Source: Actinomycetospora lutea
GTDB taxonomy: Bacteria > Actinomycetota > Actinomycetes > Mycobacteriales > Pseudonocardiaceae
Reading direction: 5' to 3'
Length of the DNA stretch: 64,000 bases
Assembly: GCF_028737205.1 (NCBI RefSeq)
Contig: NZ_JAQZAL010000018.1
Location: 1-64,000, forward strand
Shown here: piece after piece, positions 28,042 to 36,047 of the stretch
Layout: each line of letters starts with the position of its first letter
Position numbering within the stretch: the stretch's first letter is position 1
Notes under the pieces: model-generated
Told to the model about the DNA's origin: nothing
Databases searched by the model: none
The model's input: only the letters and a program-made list of their open reading frames with translations
Translations under genes and position numbers: made by a program

Positions 28042-28340
28042 TGTGCAGCGCTCCTGAGCAGACCGCCGAGCTGCCCGAGGGCACCGACCTCTCCAAGGAG
28101 TCGGTGCTCGTCGGCAAGGTGACCGCCGACGGCTCGCCCGTCGGCGGGGCCTACGTCCGGCTCCTCGACCGCACCGGCGAGTTCACCGCCGAGGTCGTCG
28201 CGTCCGCCACCGGCGACTACCGCTTCTACGCGGCCCCGGGCACCTGGACCGTCCGCGCGCTCTCGCGCTCGGGCAACGGGCAGACCGAGGTCGCCGTCGG
28301 CGGCCCGGGCCTGTTCACCAACGAGGTCCGGGTGGCCTGA
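28041..28340 (+). CDS. sseC: SseC / DUF1416 protein
   Basis: A 99-residue protein always found beside actinobacterial cysA2-type sulfurtransferases. It starts MCSAPEQTAELPEGTDLSKE and has a beta-sandwich core (VLVGKVTADGSPVGGAYVRL, ATGDYRFYAAPGTWTVRALS) resembling carboxypeptidase-regulatory/transthyretin-like folds. Cys2 is the only cysteine. The exact role in sulfur metabolism is unknown. The ATG overlaps the cysA2 stop by one base, so they are translationally coupled. Confidence 0.92.
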
Positions 28341-28356
28341 GCCCTCCGGCGACCCG

Positions 28357-28391
28357 CCGCCCGTCCCACCCCGCACGGGTGGGGCGGGCGG
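28357..28391 (+). terminator. Strong GC hairpin after sseC
   Basis: CCGCCCGTCCCACCC pairs with GGGTGGGGCGGGCGG around a 5-nt loop, 16 bases past the stop and before the small membrane gene. No U-run. It likely ends the cysA2-sseC transcript. Confidence 0.7.
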
Positions 28392-28410
28392 TGTCGTTAG
28401 GGTGGTCGGC

Positions 28411-28596
28411 GTGGCGTGGTTCTTCACCGTGGTGCTCGCCGCGTGCAGCGCCGGCATCCTCGGCGCCGGCGTGGCGCTGACGCGCCGACTGTTCCGCGAC
28501 GAGCTCATCACCGGCTCCGACGAGAACGGTCGAGCTCCCCTATCGGCGTGCTCCTCTGGACGCTCCGTCTCCCCCGACGCCCAGGAGACGCGATGA
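28411..28596 (+). CDS. Small membrane protein, 61 aa
   Basis: Starts [20 protein letters not shown] with a single N-terminal membrane helix (about residues 2-22) followed by [11 protein letters not shown], a layout seen in small actinobacterial membrane proteins. GTG 28402 is also in frame. The C-terminal 25 residues are encoded by a copy of a dispersed repeat (28533-28569), so this end may be an addition. Its stop overlaps the ATG of the nitrobindin gene (ATGA), which suggests translational coupling. Function unknown. Confidence 0.6.
   Translation: MAWFFTVVLAACSAGILGAGVALTRRLFRDELITGSDENGRAPLSACSSGRSVSPDAQETR
28533..28569 (+). repeat. Dispersed repeat, copy A
   Basis: AGCTCCCCTATCGGCGTGCT and the following CCTCTGGACGCTCCGT resemble two other segments at 50109-50133 and 50362-50396. 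The first 25 bases differ from copy B at three positions. It forms the tail of a small membrane gene. Confidence 0.7.
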
Positions 28597-29249
28597 CCGA
28601 GCCGACGGAGAACGCCGCGGACCTGCCCGAGGGCACCAGCGGCAACGAGGCGATCCGGGCCGCCGAGGAGCGCGCGCAGCACACCCGCGACGCGAACCTC
28701 CCGGCGTGGCCCGACCTGCCGGTCGAGAACGACACCGCGAACCTGCGGCTCGGTCCCGACCTCAACGACGCCCTGCTGGGCCTGCTGCCGCTCGTCGGGG
28801 TGTGGCGCGGCGAGGGCGAGGTCGTCTACCCGACGATCGACGGCCCGTTCCACTTCGGCCAGCAGATCACCGTCGCCCACGACGGCCGCCCGTTCCTGAC
28901 GTGGGAGGCCCGCGCCTGGATCCTCGACGGTCCCGGCGGCGCCGTGGTGCGCCCCGCCGCCCGCGAGTCCGGCTTCTGGCGCGCCCAGGACGACGGCACG
29001 ATCGAGCTCCTGCTGACCCACCACACCGGGATCGTCGAGCTCTACTACGGCGCGAGCCGGACGCAGACGTCGTGGGAGCTGCAGACCGACGCGATCGCCC
29101 GGACGTCCACCGCGAAGGACGTCGTCGGCGCGACCCGCCTCTACGGCATCGTCGACAACGGCGACCTCGCCTACGTCGAGGAGCGCGCCATGGAGGGCCA
29201 GCCGATGCAGCCGCACACCTCCGCCCGCCTGCGCCGCATCGTCGGTTGA
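28593..29249 (+). CDS. Nitrobindin-like haem protein (DUF1794, FABP-like)
   Basis: A ten-stranded beta barrel that binds haem b; family members react with nitric oxide and peroxynitrite. 218 residues with family marks [19 protein letters not shown] (GxWxGxG), [20 protein letters not shown] and the C-terminal [12 protein letters not shown], whose His is the proximal haem ligand. An N-terminal extension of about 50 charged residues precedes the barrel. It corresponds to Rv0813c, next to sseC as in mycobacteria. ATG overlaps the previous stop by 4 nt. Confidence 0.92.
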   Translation: MTEPTENAADLPEGTSGNEAIRAAEERAQHTRDANLPAWPDLPVENDTANLRLGPDLNDALLGLLPLVGVWRGEGEVVYPTIDGPFHFGQQITVAHDGRPFLTWEARAWILDGPGGAVVRPAARESGFWRAQDDGTIELLLTHHTGIVELYYGASRTQTSWELQTDAIARTSTAKDVVGATRLYGIVDNGDLAYVEERAMEGQPMQPHTSARLRRIVG

Positions 29250-29250
29250 G

Positions 29251-29892
29251 TTGGACGTCGTCCCGGCCGGGCCGGAGGCGCTGCTGATCGACCTCGACGG
29301 GCTCGACGAGGTCGCCGCCGTCGGCGCCGCCCTGCGCGACGCGCTCGACCGGGGCGAGCTGCCGGGGGTCGTCGACGTCGTGCCCGCCGCGCGCACGGTG
29401 CTGGTGACGGCGCCGGGCGCGCGGGACTCGCTGCGCGCGGTCCGGACGCTGCTCGAGCACGTCGACCCGACCGCCGTCCCCGACCGGGATGCCGCGGGCA
29501 CCGTGGAGCTGCCGGTCGTCTACGACGGCGAGGACCTCGAGCTCGTCGCCCGCGACGCCGGCTGGTCGACCGACGACGTGGTCGCCGCCCACACCGGCGC
29601 CGAGCTCACGGTGGCGTTCGGCGGCTTCGCGCCGGGCTTCGCCTACCTCTCCGGGCTGCCCGAGGCCCTCCGGCAGCCGCGGCTCGACACCCCGCGCCCG
29701 CGCATCCCGGCGGGGTCGGTGGGCGTGGCCGGCGAGTTCGGCGGCGTGTACCCCCGCACGTCCCCCGGCGGCTGGCGTCTGATCGGGCGCCTGACCGACG
29801 ACGCGCCGGTCCTCTTCGACCCCGACCGCGACCCGCCGGCGCTGCTCGTGCCGGGGACCACGGTCCGCTTCCGCGACGCGGGGCGCCCGTGA
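29251..29892 (+). CDS. pxpB: 5-oxoprolinase subunit PxpB (KipI-like)
   Basis: With PxpA and PxpC, PxpB cleaves 5-oxoproline to glutamate using ATP. 213 residues: VELPVVYDGEDLELVARDAG, TVAFGGFAPGFAYLSGLPE, PRIPAGSVGVAGEFGGVYPR and SPGGWRLIGR are family signatures (allophanate hydrolase subunit 1 domain). TTG 29251 begins 1 nt after the nitrobindin stop, and the 3' end overlaps pxpC by 4 nt. No pxpA is seen nearby. Confidence 0.92.
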   Translation: MDVVPAGPEALLIDLDGLDEVAAVGAALRDALDRGELPGVVDVVPAARTVLVTAPGARDSLRAVRTLLEHVDPTAVPDRDAAGTVELPVVYDGEDLELVARDAGWSTDDVVAAHTGAELTVAFGGFAPGFAYLSGLPEALRQPRLDTPRPRIPAGSVGVAGEFGGVYPRTSPGGWRLIGRLTDDAPVLFDPDRDPPALLVPGTTVRFRDAGRP

Positions 29893-30788
29893 CCCGCGAG
29901 CTCGTCGTCGAGGAGGTCGGCCCGCAGGCCCTGGTGGTCGACCGCGGCCGACCCGGGTGGGCGCACATCGGCGTCCCGCCCGCCGGCGCGCTCGACGGCC
30001 CGGCGCATGCGCTGGCGCAGCGCCTGGTCGGCAACCCGCCCGAGGCCGCCGGCCTGGAGATCCTCCTCGGCGGGCTCGCCCTGCGCGTCACCGGGGCGGC
30101 CACCCTCGCGCTGACCGGGCCGCCCGGCGGGCTGCGGGTCCGTCGCGCCGGTGCCCCCGAGCGCGTCGCCGCCTCGCACCAGGCCGTGCACGTCGCCGCC
30201 GGGGACGTCGTCGTCGTGCCCGCGCCTGCCACCGGCCTGCGCGGCTACCTCGCGGTGGGCGGCGGGGTCGCCGTCGCCGCCGTGCTCGGCAGCCGCAGCG
30301 CCGACACCCTCTCCGGGCTCGGGCCGGCACCGCTCGAGGTCGGGACGCGCCTGCCCGTCGGCCCGCCGACCGCGATCCCGCCCCACGGGACGGGAGCGGT
30401 CGGGGTCTCCGTCGCGCCCGACGCCGTGCGGGTCCGCCTGCACCTGGGGCCGCGGGCGGACTGGATCGACGACGCCGCCGACCGGCTGCGCACCGGGACC
30501 TGGACCGTCGCGCCGACCGGCGACCGGGTGGGCGTGCGGCTCGAGGGCCCGGCCCTCGAGCGGGCCGACGCCCGGCGGGGCGAGGAGCTGCGCAGCGAGG
30601 GCCTGGTCGGCGGCGCGGTGCAGGTCCCGCCCGACGGGCAGCCGGTGGTGTTCCTCGCCGACCACCCGACGACCGGCGGCTACCCCGTGGTCGGCGTGGT
30701 CGACCCGGCCGAGCTCGCGGCGTTCGCGCAGCTGCGCCCGGGGTCGTCGGTGCGGTTCTCGCCGGTGGCCACGCCGCCGCCCGCCTGA
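29889..30788 (+). CDS. pxpC: 5-oxoprolinase subunit PxpC (KipA-like)
   Basis: Partner of PxpB in ATP-dependent 5-oxoproline hydrolysis (biotin-dependent carboxylase-like / allophanate hydrolase subunit 2 domain). 299 residues: RPGWAHIGVPPAGALDGPA near the N-terminus, LRGYLAVGGGVAVAAVLGSR, LGPRADWIDD, GDRVGVRLEGPAL, SEGLVGGAVQVPPDGQPVVF and HPTTGGYPVVGVV near the end. GTG 29889 overlaps pxpB (GTGA). Its last 109 nt overlap a convergent minus-strand frame. Confidence 0.92.
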   Translation: MTRELVVEEVGPQALVVDRGRPGWAHIGVPPAGALDGPAHALAQRLVGNPPEAAGLEILLGGLALRVTGAATLALTGPPGGLRVRRAGAPERVAASHQAVHVAAGDVVVVPAPATGLRGYLAVGGGVAVAAVLGSRSADTLSGLGPAPLEVGTRLPVGPPTAIPPHGTGAVGVSVAPDAVRVRLHLGPRADWIDDAADRLRTGTWTVAPTGDRVGVRLEGPALERADARRGEELRSEGLVGGAVQVPPDGQPVVFLADHPTTGGYPVVGVVDPAELAAFAQLRPGSSVRFSPVATPPPA

Positions 30789-31603
30789 GTCACCCCGGGG
30801 AGCAGGCCGAGGCTGCGCGCCACGGCCGTCGCGAGGTCGCCCTCGTCCCGGCCGACGAGCCGGGCCACCTGCGCCGGGCTGAGGCCCGCGCGCAGCAGGG
30901 CCGTGACGTCGCCCTCGCCGGGCGCGGTGTCGTCGCGGCCCGCGGCGTCGAGCGCGGCGATCGCGGCCTGCGGGTCGCGGAGCAGCACACCGAGCAGCCG
31001 GTCCTTGGCGGACTCCGCCGCGTCCGGCCTCGGGTCGGCGGTGGTGTCGGCGGTGGTCGTGTCGGCGGTGCTGTCCGGGGTGCCCGCGGCGGCGTGGCGG
31101 GGCCGGTGGGGCCCGGGGTCAGGGGTGGCGGACGCGCCGGAGGGGACCGACGGCGCGTACGGCCGGTGGAGCGCCGCGGGCCGGCCCGGCTCGGCGGGCT
31201 CGGGGCGGTCCGTCCCGCCGGCGGCGGCGACCTGCTCGGCGGCCGGCTCCGCGTCGTGCGTCGGCTCCGCCGCGAGGCGGGCGCGGATGGTGTCGACGTC
31301 GAGCGGCGCGGTGTCGGGCTGGGCGTACCGCGTCGCCGCGTCGGCCTCGGGGCGCCCCGGCACCGTCGACACCGCCCGCCGCGTCGAGACCCGGACGAGC
31401 TCCTCGACCGGGGTCGGGCCGGTCCACGGCGCGTCCGGGTTCGGGCGGCTCGCCTCGAGCGCCGGCGGCGGCCACGCCGCGGCGGCCGCCGCCCGGCGGG
31501 CACGGCGGCGCCGGGCCGCGGCGAGCACCAGCAGCAGGATCGCGACGACCACGAGGACGGCGGCCACGACGATCCAGGTGATCGGGGACTCGAGCACGCC
31601 CAT
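30680..31603 (-). CDS. Membrane-anchored Ala/Pro-rich hypothetical protein
   Basis: 307 residues from ATG 31603. MGVLESPITWIVVAAV opens a single membrane helix (about residues 8-28), followed by an Arg-rich stop-transfer (ARRRRARRA), a long disordered Ala/Pro/Asp/Thr region, and a more conserved helical segment (about 200-265) with ESAKDRLLGVLLRDPQAAI, SPAQVARLVGRDEGDLATAV. The last 36 residues are read across the 3' end of pxpC, where pxpC is clearly the constrained frame, so the original stop may have been lost. Function unknown. Confidence 0.6.
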   Translation of the reverse strand: MGVLESPITWIVVAAVLVVVAILLLVLAAARRRRARRAAAAAAWPPPALEASRPNPDAPWTGPTPVEELVRVSTRRAVSTVPGRPEADAATRYAQPDTAPLDVDTIRARLAAEPTHDAEPAAEQVAAAGGTDRPEPAEPGRPAALHRPYAPSVPSGASATPDPGPHRPRHAAAGTPDSTADTTTADTTADPRPDAAESAKDRLLGVLLRDPQAAIAALDAAGRDDTAPGEGDVTALLRAGLSPAQVARLVGRDEGDLATAVARSLGLLPGVTQAGGGVATGENRTDDPGRSCANAASSAGSTTPTTG

Positions 31604-31669
31604 GTCGGAGCACAGTACGCCGTCCGGAGTCACCTCGCGGGCGTCGCCGGTCACGGACCGTCGATCGGG

Positions 31670-32605
31670 TCACCCGTCTGCCGCACGCTCCGGGGCAGAC
31701 GGGGTGACCTGCGTGGGTCCGGACGCCGGGTCGGCGCCCTCGGTGACGTCGGCCTCGGTCCGGGGCTCCGCGGGGGTCTGGGCGCCGGTCCCGGGGGCGA
31801 CGGCCGGGACGGCGTCGGCGGTGTCGGCCGCGGTGTCGGCCGCGGTGCCGGCCGTGTCGGCGGCGTCGGCGGGCGCGTCGGCGGCCGCCACGGTCACGGT
31901 GTCCTCGGCCCCGGGGTCGCCACCGACCCCGGGCGGCCCGACGGGCGGGGCGGCGCCGTACGGCGCCGGCGGGCGGGGCCCGGGCGGCCCGGGCGGACGA
32001 CCGGGCCCGCGCCAGGGACCGCCGGGACCGGGGGGCCCGGACGGGCGCGGCGGGCCGGGCGGCACCGCGGACGGGCGCACCGGGCCGGACACGATGTCGT
32101 CGAGACGCCCGCGCAGCCGCACCAGCTCATCGACGACGGCGTCGCGCTGCGCGCGCAGGTCCGCCAGCGCCGCGCGCGACTCGGCGTGCTCGGCCAGCAG
32201 CGACTCGGCGGCCTTGCTGCGGACCAGCTGCGCCTCCTGCTCGGCGGCCTGGAGGATGCCGCGCAGGCGGTCGTTGAAGGCGCCGACCATGTCGGGGTTG
32301 CCGGCACCCGGGTCGTCGGCGGAGGCCGACCGCCGGGCCTCGGGCAGGGTGTCGGACACGCGGCCCTCGAGGGCGGACGCGTCCGCGGCGCCGGGCCCGT
32401 TGCGCCGGCGCTCCCGCACCGCGAGCTGGGCCCGCAGCTGCGCGTTCATCCGGCGCAGGCCGGCCACGTGCTCGTCGACCTGGCGGCGGTCGTATCCCCG
32501 CAGGACGACGTCGAAGTGCGGGCCGGGAGCCTCCTCCTCGACACCTGAGAGATCCAGGTAGTGCTCGGCGTCGGGCGGTGTGCGTCCCTGCTCACCGGTC
32601 GTCAT
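31670..32605 (-). CDS. DivIVA/Wag31-like coiled-coil protein
   Basis: 311 residues from ATG 32605. The N-terminal segment FDVVLRGYDRRQVDEHVAGL is the DivIVA-domain motif used to locate proteins to curved membrane. A coiled coil follows (about 45-140, including ILQAAEQEAQLVRSKAAESL and ALADLRAQRDAVVDELVRLR). The C-terminal half is low complexity: a Pro/Gly collagen-like run (PPGPPRPSGPPGPGGPW) and Ala-Asp-Thr repeats. Too short of Wag31's architecture to be the essential polar-growth scaffold; a divisome or polar accessory protein is likely. Confidence 0.75.
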   Translation of the reverse strand: MTTGEQGRTPPDAEHYLDLSGVEEEAPGPHFDVVLRGYDRRQVDEHVAGLRRMNAQLRAQLAVRERRRNGPGAADASALEGRVSDTLPEARRSASADDPGAGNPDMVGAFNDRLRGILQAAEQEAQLVRSKAAESLLAEHAESRAALADLRAQRDAVVDELVRLRGRLDDIVSGPVRPSAVPPGPPRPSGPPGPGGPWRGPGRPPGPPGPRPPAPYGAAPPVGPPGVGGDPGAEDTVTVAAADAPADAADTAGTAADTAADTADAVPAVAPGTGAQTPAEPRTEADVTEGADPASGPTQVTPSAPERAADG

Positions 32606-32720
32606 CGTCACCTGCCTGCAGCCGGGGCTCTCCGCGACCGTGGACTCCGGCGCGGACTCCCGATCGTAGGGACCGGCGCCCGGCCTCGCACGGATGGTCA
32701 GGACGCCTACCATCGAGGGG

Positions 32721-33176
32721 GTGGACACCGAACTGCGGCAGACCCTGCACCGCCGCGGGCTGCGCATGACCCCGCAGCGCCAGCTGGTGCTGGACGCGGT
32801 CTCGGAGCTCGGGCACGCGACGCCGGAGGCGGTCTGTACACGCGTGCAGGCCACGGCCCCGGCCGTGAACATCACCACGGTCTACCGGACGCTCGACCTG
32901 CTCGAGCAGCTCGGCGTCGTCAAGCACACCCACCTCGGGCACGGCGCGCCGACGTACGCCACGTCCGAGCACGAGCACGTCCACCTCGTGTGCCACCACT
33001 GCGGCCGGGTCGACGAGATCGACGCCGACGCGCTCGACGACCTGGCGGGCGCGCTGCGGGCGTCCCACGGCTTCCGGCTCGACGCCACCCACGTCGCCCT
33101 CTCCGGCGCGTGTCGCGACTGTGCCGCCGGTGTCGATGCCAGCGCCGACGCCGCGCTCGCGGAGGAGGCCCCGTGA
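32721..33176 (+). CDS. Fur-family metal-dependent repressor
   Basis: 151 residues. Winged helix RGLRMTPQRQLVLDAV, NITTVYRTLDLLEQLGVVKH, then a dimerisation domain with EHEHVHLVCHHCGRVDEI and CRDC near the end, giving two CxxC pairs for structural zinc and the HxHxH regulatory site. Which metal it senses cannot be read from sequence; zinc (Zur) or iron are both possible. GTG 32721 sits 8 nt after TACCAT (32708-32713), a leaderless arrangement; ATG 32694 is in frame but lies upstream of it. Overlaps ygfZ by 4 nt. Confidence 0.9.
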   Translation: MDTELRQTLHRRGLRMTPQRQLVLDAVSELGHATPEAVCTRVQATAPAVNITTVYRTLDLLEQLGVVKHTHLGHGAPTYATSEHEHVHLVCHHCGRVDEIDADALDDLAGALRASHGFRLDATHVALSGACRDCAAGVDASADAALAEEAP

Positions 33177-34357
33177 CCACCCCGTCCTTCGACGAACCCG
33201 GCGCCGTCGCCCCGCAGCCCGCGGCCGACGAGGCCGGCGACGACCTGCGCGACGCCGCCGTCCCCGCCCACTACGGCGACCCGTTCGGCGAGCAGCGCGC
33301 GCTGAGCCGCTGCGCCGGCGTCGTCGACCGATCCCACCGCGGCGTCGTGCGCGTCACCGGCCCCGAGCGGCTGAGTTGGCTGCACCTGCTGCTGTCCCAG
33401 CAGGTCGCGGACCTCTCCGAGGGCGCGGGCACCGAGGCGCTCGTCCTCGACGCGCAGGGCCGCGTCGAGCACCACGCCGTCCTGGCACACGTCGACGGGA
33501 CGGTGTGGCTGGACGTCGAGCCCGGCCGCGCGGCGGGCCTCGCCGACTACCTCGACAAGATGCGCTTCTGGTCGCAGGTCGAGGTCACCGACGCCTCCGA
33601 CGACTGGGCCGTGCTGTCGATCGTCGGCCCCGCGGTCGACGAGGTGCTCACGGCCGCGGGCGTGCCGGCCCCCCATGGCGACCACGCCGCGCTCGCGCTC
33701 CCGGGCGGCGGAGACGGCTCGACCCAGGACGCAGGCATCGTGCGCCGCATGTCGTGGCCCGGGCCCGACCCCGAGGCCGCCGTCGACCTCGTCGTGCCCC
33801 GCGGCGAGCTGGCGACCTGGTGGTCGCGGCTGCGCGGCGCCGGCGCCCGGCCCGCGGGCCACGACGCCTTCGAGGCCCTGCGGGTCACCGCGCTGCGACC
33901 CCGCCTCGGCGTGGACACCGACGAGCGCGCGATCCCCCACGAGATGGGCTGGATCGGCGCGGCGGTGCACCTGCAGAAGGGCTGCTACCGCGGCCAGGAG
34001 ACGGTGTCGCGCGTGGCCAACCTGGGCCGGCCCCCGCGCCAGCTGGTGCTGCTGCACCTGCAGGCCGGCGACGACCCGCTGCCCCCGCCGGGCACCCCGG
34101 TGCTCACCGGCGAGGGCGGGCGGTCCGTGGGCCGCATCGGCACCGCGGTGCGCCACCACGAGCTCGGCACGATCGCGCTCGCGCTGCTCAAGCGCTCGGC
34201 GGTGGCCTCGGCACCCGGCGGCGACCCGCTGTGGGTCGCCGCGGAGTCCGACGAGAGCGACGTCGTGCCCGGCCCGGCGGCCGTCGACCCCGACTCGATC
34301 CCGCCCGACACCGGCGAGCCCCCGGGCCGTGCGGCCATGCGCCGCCTGAAGGGATGA
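33173..34357 (+). CDS. ygfZ: Folate-dependent Fe-S cluster protein YgfZ
   Basis: A GcvT-like tetrahydrofolate-binding protein needed for repair or assembly of some Fe-S clusters, acting in the cytosol. 394 residues: VRVTGPERLSWLHLLLSQQV, EALVLDAQGRVEHHAVLAHV, and the signature KGCYRGQETVSRV with the conserved Cys (about residue 271), preceded by IPHEMGWIGAAVHLQ. GTG 33173 overlaps the Fur stop (GTGA), an association that fits metal and Fe-S homeostasis. The last 40 residues are acidic and disordered. Confidence 0.93.
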   Translation: MTTPSFDEPGAVAPQPAADEAGDDLRDAAVPAHYGDPFGEQRALSRCAGVVDRSHRGVVRVTGPERLSWLHLLLSQQVADLSEGAGTEALVLDAQGRVEHHAVLAHVDGTVWLDVEPGRAAGLADYLDKMRFWSQVEVTDASDDWAVLSIVGPAVDEVLTAAGVPAPHGDHAALALPGGGDGSTQDAGIVRRMSWPGPDPEAAVDLVVPRGELATWWSRLRGAGARPAGHDAFEALRVTALRPRLGVDTDERAIPHEMGWIGAAVHLQKGCYRGQETVSRVANLGRPPRQLVLLHLQAGDDPLPPPGTPVLTGEGGRSVGRIGTAVRHHELGTIALALLKRSAVASAPGGDPLWVAAESDESDVVPGPAAVDPDSIPPDTGEPPGRAAMRRLKG

Positions 34358-34391
34358 GACCGGGAGACGGAGCGGAGCGGAGCTCGACCCG

Positions 34392-35369
34392 ATGACTCGA
34401 CCCGGCACCCTGCTCGGGCCGTCCGACGTCGCGGCGGCGGCCACGGCGCTCGACGGTGTGGCCGTGCGCACCCCGCTGACCGATCTCGCACCCGGCTTCG
34501 CGGTGAAGCGCGAGGACCGGCAGCCGGTCGGCGCGTTCAAGCTGCGCGGCGCCTTCCACGCCGCGAGCAGGCTCGCCCCCGAGCAGCGGGCGGCCGGCCT
34601 GGTCACGCACTCCTCGGGCAACCACGGGCGGGCGCTCGCCTGGGTCGCGCGGCGCCTCGGCGTGCCCTGCACGGTCGTGGTGCCCGACGACGCGGTGGCG
34701 GCGAAGGTCGCGGCGATGGCCGACCTCGGCGCCCGCCTCGTGCGGGTCCCCGCCGACGAGCGCGAGTCCGCCGCGGCCGCCGTGGTCGACGAGACCGGCG
34801 GGACGCTGATCCCGCCCTACGACCACCCCGACGTCATCGCCGGGCAGGGCACGGTCGGCGCCGAGATCCTCGCCGACCGGCCCGACGTCGAGCAGGTGGT
34901 CGTCCCGGTCGGCGGCGGCGGGCTGATCAGCGGCATCGCCGCGGCGCTGCGCGGGTCCGGCGTCCGGGTCCTCGGCGCCGAGCCGGCGCTGGCCGGTGAC
35001 GCCGCCGCCAGCAAGCGCGCCGGCGAGCGGGTGCGCCTCCCGCGCGAGCAGGTCGCCGCCACCGCCGCCGACGGCCTGCGCGCCACCGTGCTCGGCGAGC
35101 TGACCTGGCCGCACGTGCGCGACCTCGTCGCCGACGTCGTCACCGTCGACGAGGACGCGATCGCCGACGCCACGCGGCGCCTGCACGCCGCGGGCGTGCC
35201 GTGCGAGGCGAGCGGCGCCGTGGCCACGGCGGGGTGGCTCGCGCTCCCGACCGCCGAGCGCGCGCGGCGCACGGTCGCCGTCGTCAGCGGCGGCAACGTC
35301 GACCCGCAGTGGCTCGCCGGCGTGCTCGACGGCCGGGCCGGTCCGTCGGGCGCGCCGACGTTCGGGTGA
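34392..35369 (+). CDS. PLP-dependent threonine/serine dehydratase
   Basis: Fold-type II PLP enzyme that deaminates threonine or serine to the 2-oxoacid. 325 residues without the ACT regulatory domain, so it is of the catabolic or serine-racemase-like class rather than biosynthetic IlvA. Motifs: VKREDRQPVGAFKLRGAF with the PLP lysine (about residue 51), THSSGNHGRALAWVARRLG for the carboxylate, and VPVGGGGLISGIAAAL for the phosphate. ATG 34392; solitary orientation shared with ygfZ 34 nt upstream. Confidence 0.9.
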   Translation: MTRPGTLLGPSDVAAAATALDGVAVRTPLTDLAPGFAVKREDRQPVGAFKLRGAFHAASRLAPEQRAAGLVTHSSGNHGRALAWVARRLGVPCTVVVPDDAVAAKVAAMADLGARLVRVPADERESAAAAVVDETGGTLIPPYDHPDVIAGQGTVGAEILADRPDVEQVVVPVGGGGLISGIAAALRGSGVRVLGAEPALAGDAAASKRAGERVRLPREQVAATAADGLRATVLGELTWPHVRDLVADVVTVDEDAIADATRRLHAAGVPCEASGAVATAGWLALPTAERARRTVAVVSGGNVDPQWLAGVLDGRAGPSGAPTFG

Positions 35370-35473
35370 CACCCGTCCGACGGCCCCGACCGGCGCGCGC
35401 GCGACACGCACCTCTCGACGCGCCGACCCGGTCGCGGGATGACACGCCCGCCCGCGCGCGCGACGATGACCAC

Positions 35474-36046
35474 ATGATCGAGTTCCGTCAGGGCGGTCGT
35501 CGGCGCCTCGACCGCGTGCTCGACCCCGCCTTCCTCACCGACCTGTCCACCTGCCCGCTGGACGACGTCCGCGCCAAGCGCGACGACGCGGCCCAGGAGG
35601 AGACCGACCTGTCCTACCTGCGGCGTCTCCTGCACGCGCGGATGGACATCGTCCGGTTCGAGCAGCGCAGGCGGGTCGCCACCGCCCGCGGCGAGGACGA
35701 GCCGTCGCTGGTCGACGAGCTGCCGCGCATCCTGGCCGACAACGCCCTCGGCCCGTCGGCGGGTCGCGGCCGTCACCACACCGTCCAGCCCTCGCGGGCC
35801 GAGTCGCACCGCCGCCACGTCGAGGCCCTGCTCGCCGACACGGGCCTGTCCGACGTCGCGACGCTCACCGACGACGACCTCGCCGCCGCCGCCACCGCCT
35901 ACGCCGCCGAGGAGGGCTCCGTGTCGGAGCACCGCGGCCGCGTGCAGCAGGTGATGGACGCCTGCAACGACGAGATGGGCCGGCGCTACCGCGACGGCTC
36001 GGCGTCGGTGGACGACCTGCTGCGCCGGGAGCGCGAGGGCGCGTGA
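35474..36046 (+). CDS. rsiG: RsiG-type c-di-GMP-responsive anti-sigma factor
   Basis: In Streptomyces, RsiG bound to c-di-GMP holds the sporulation sigma factor WhiG inactive. 190 residues. Both copies of the c-di-GMP motif E(x)3S(x)2R(x)3Q(x)3D are seen: E-TDL-S-YL-R-RLL-H-ARM-D (about residues 45-60, His for Gln) and E-GSV-S-EH-R-GRV-Q-QVM-D (about 151-166, complete). The start MIEFRQGGRRRL and the helical architecture also fit. A whiG gene is not in the window. Two c-di-GMP enzymes are (16006, 40641). It ends 1 nt before the convergent gene at 36048. Confidence 0.85.
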   Translation: MIEFRQGGRRRLDRVLDPAFLTDLSTCPLDDVRAKRDDAAQEETDLSYLRRLLHARMDIVRFEQRRRVATARGEDEPSLVDELPRILADNALGPSAGRGRHHTVQPSRAESHRRHVEALLADTGLSDVATLTDDDLAAAATAYAAEEGSVSEHRGRVQQVMDACNDEMGRRYRDGSASVDDLLRREREGA

Positions 36047-36047
36047 G

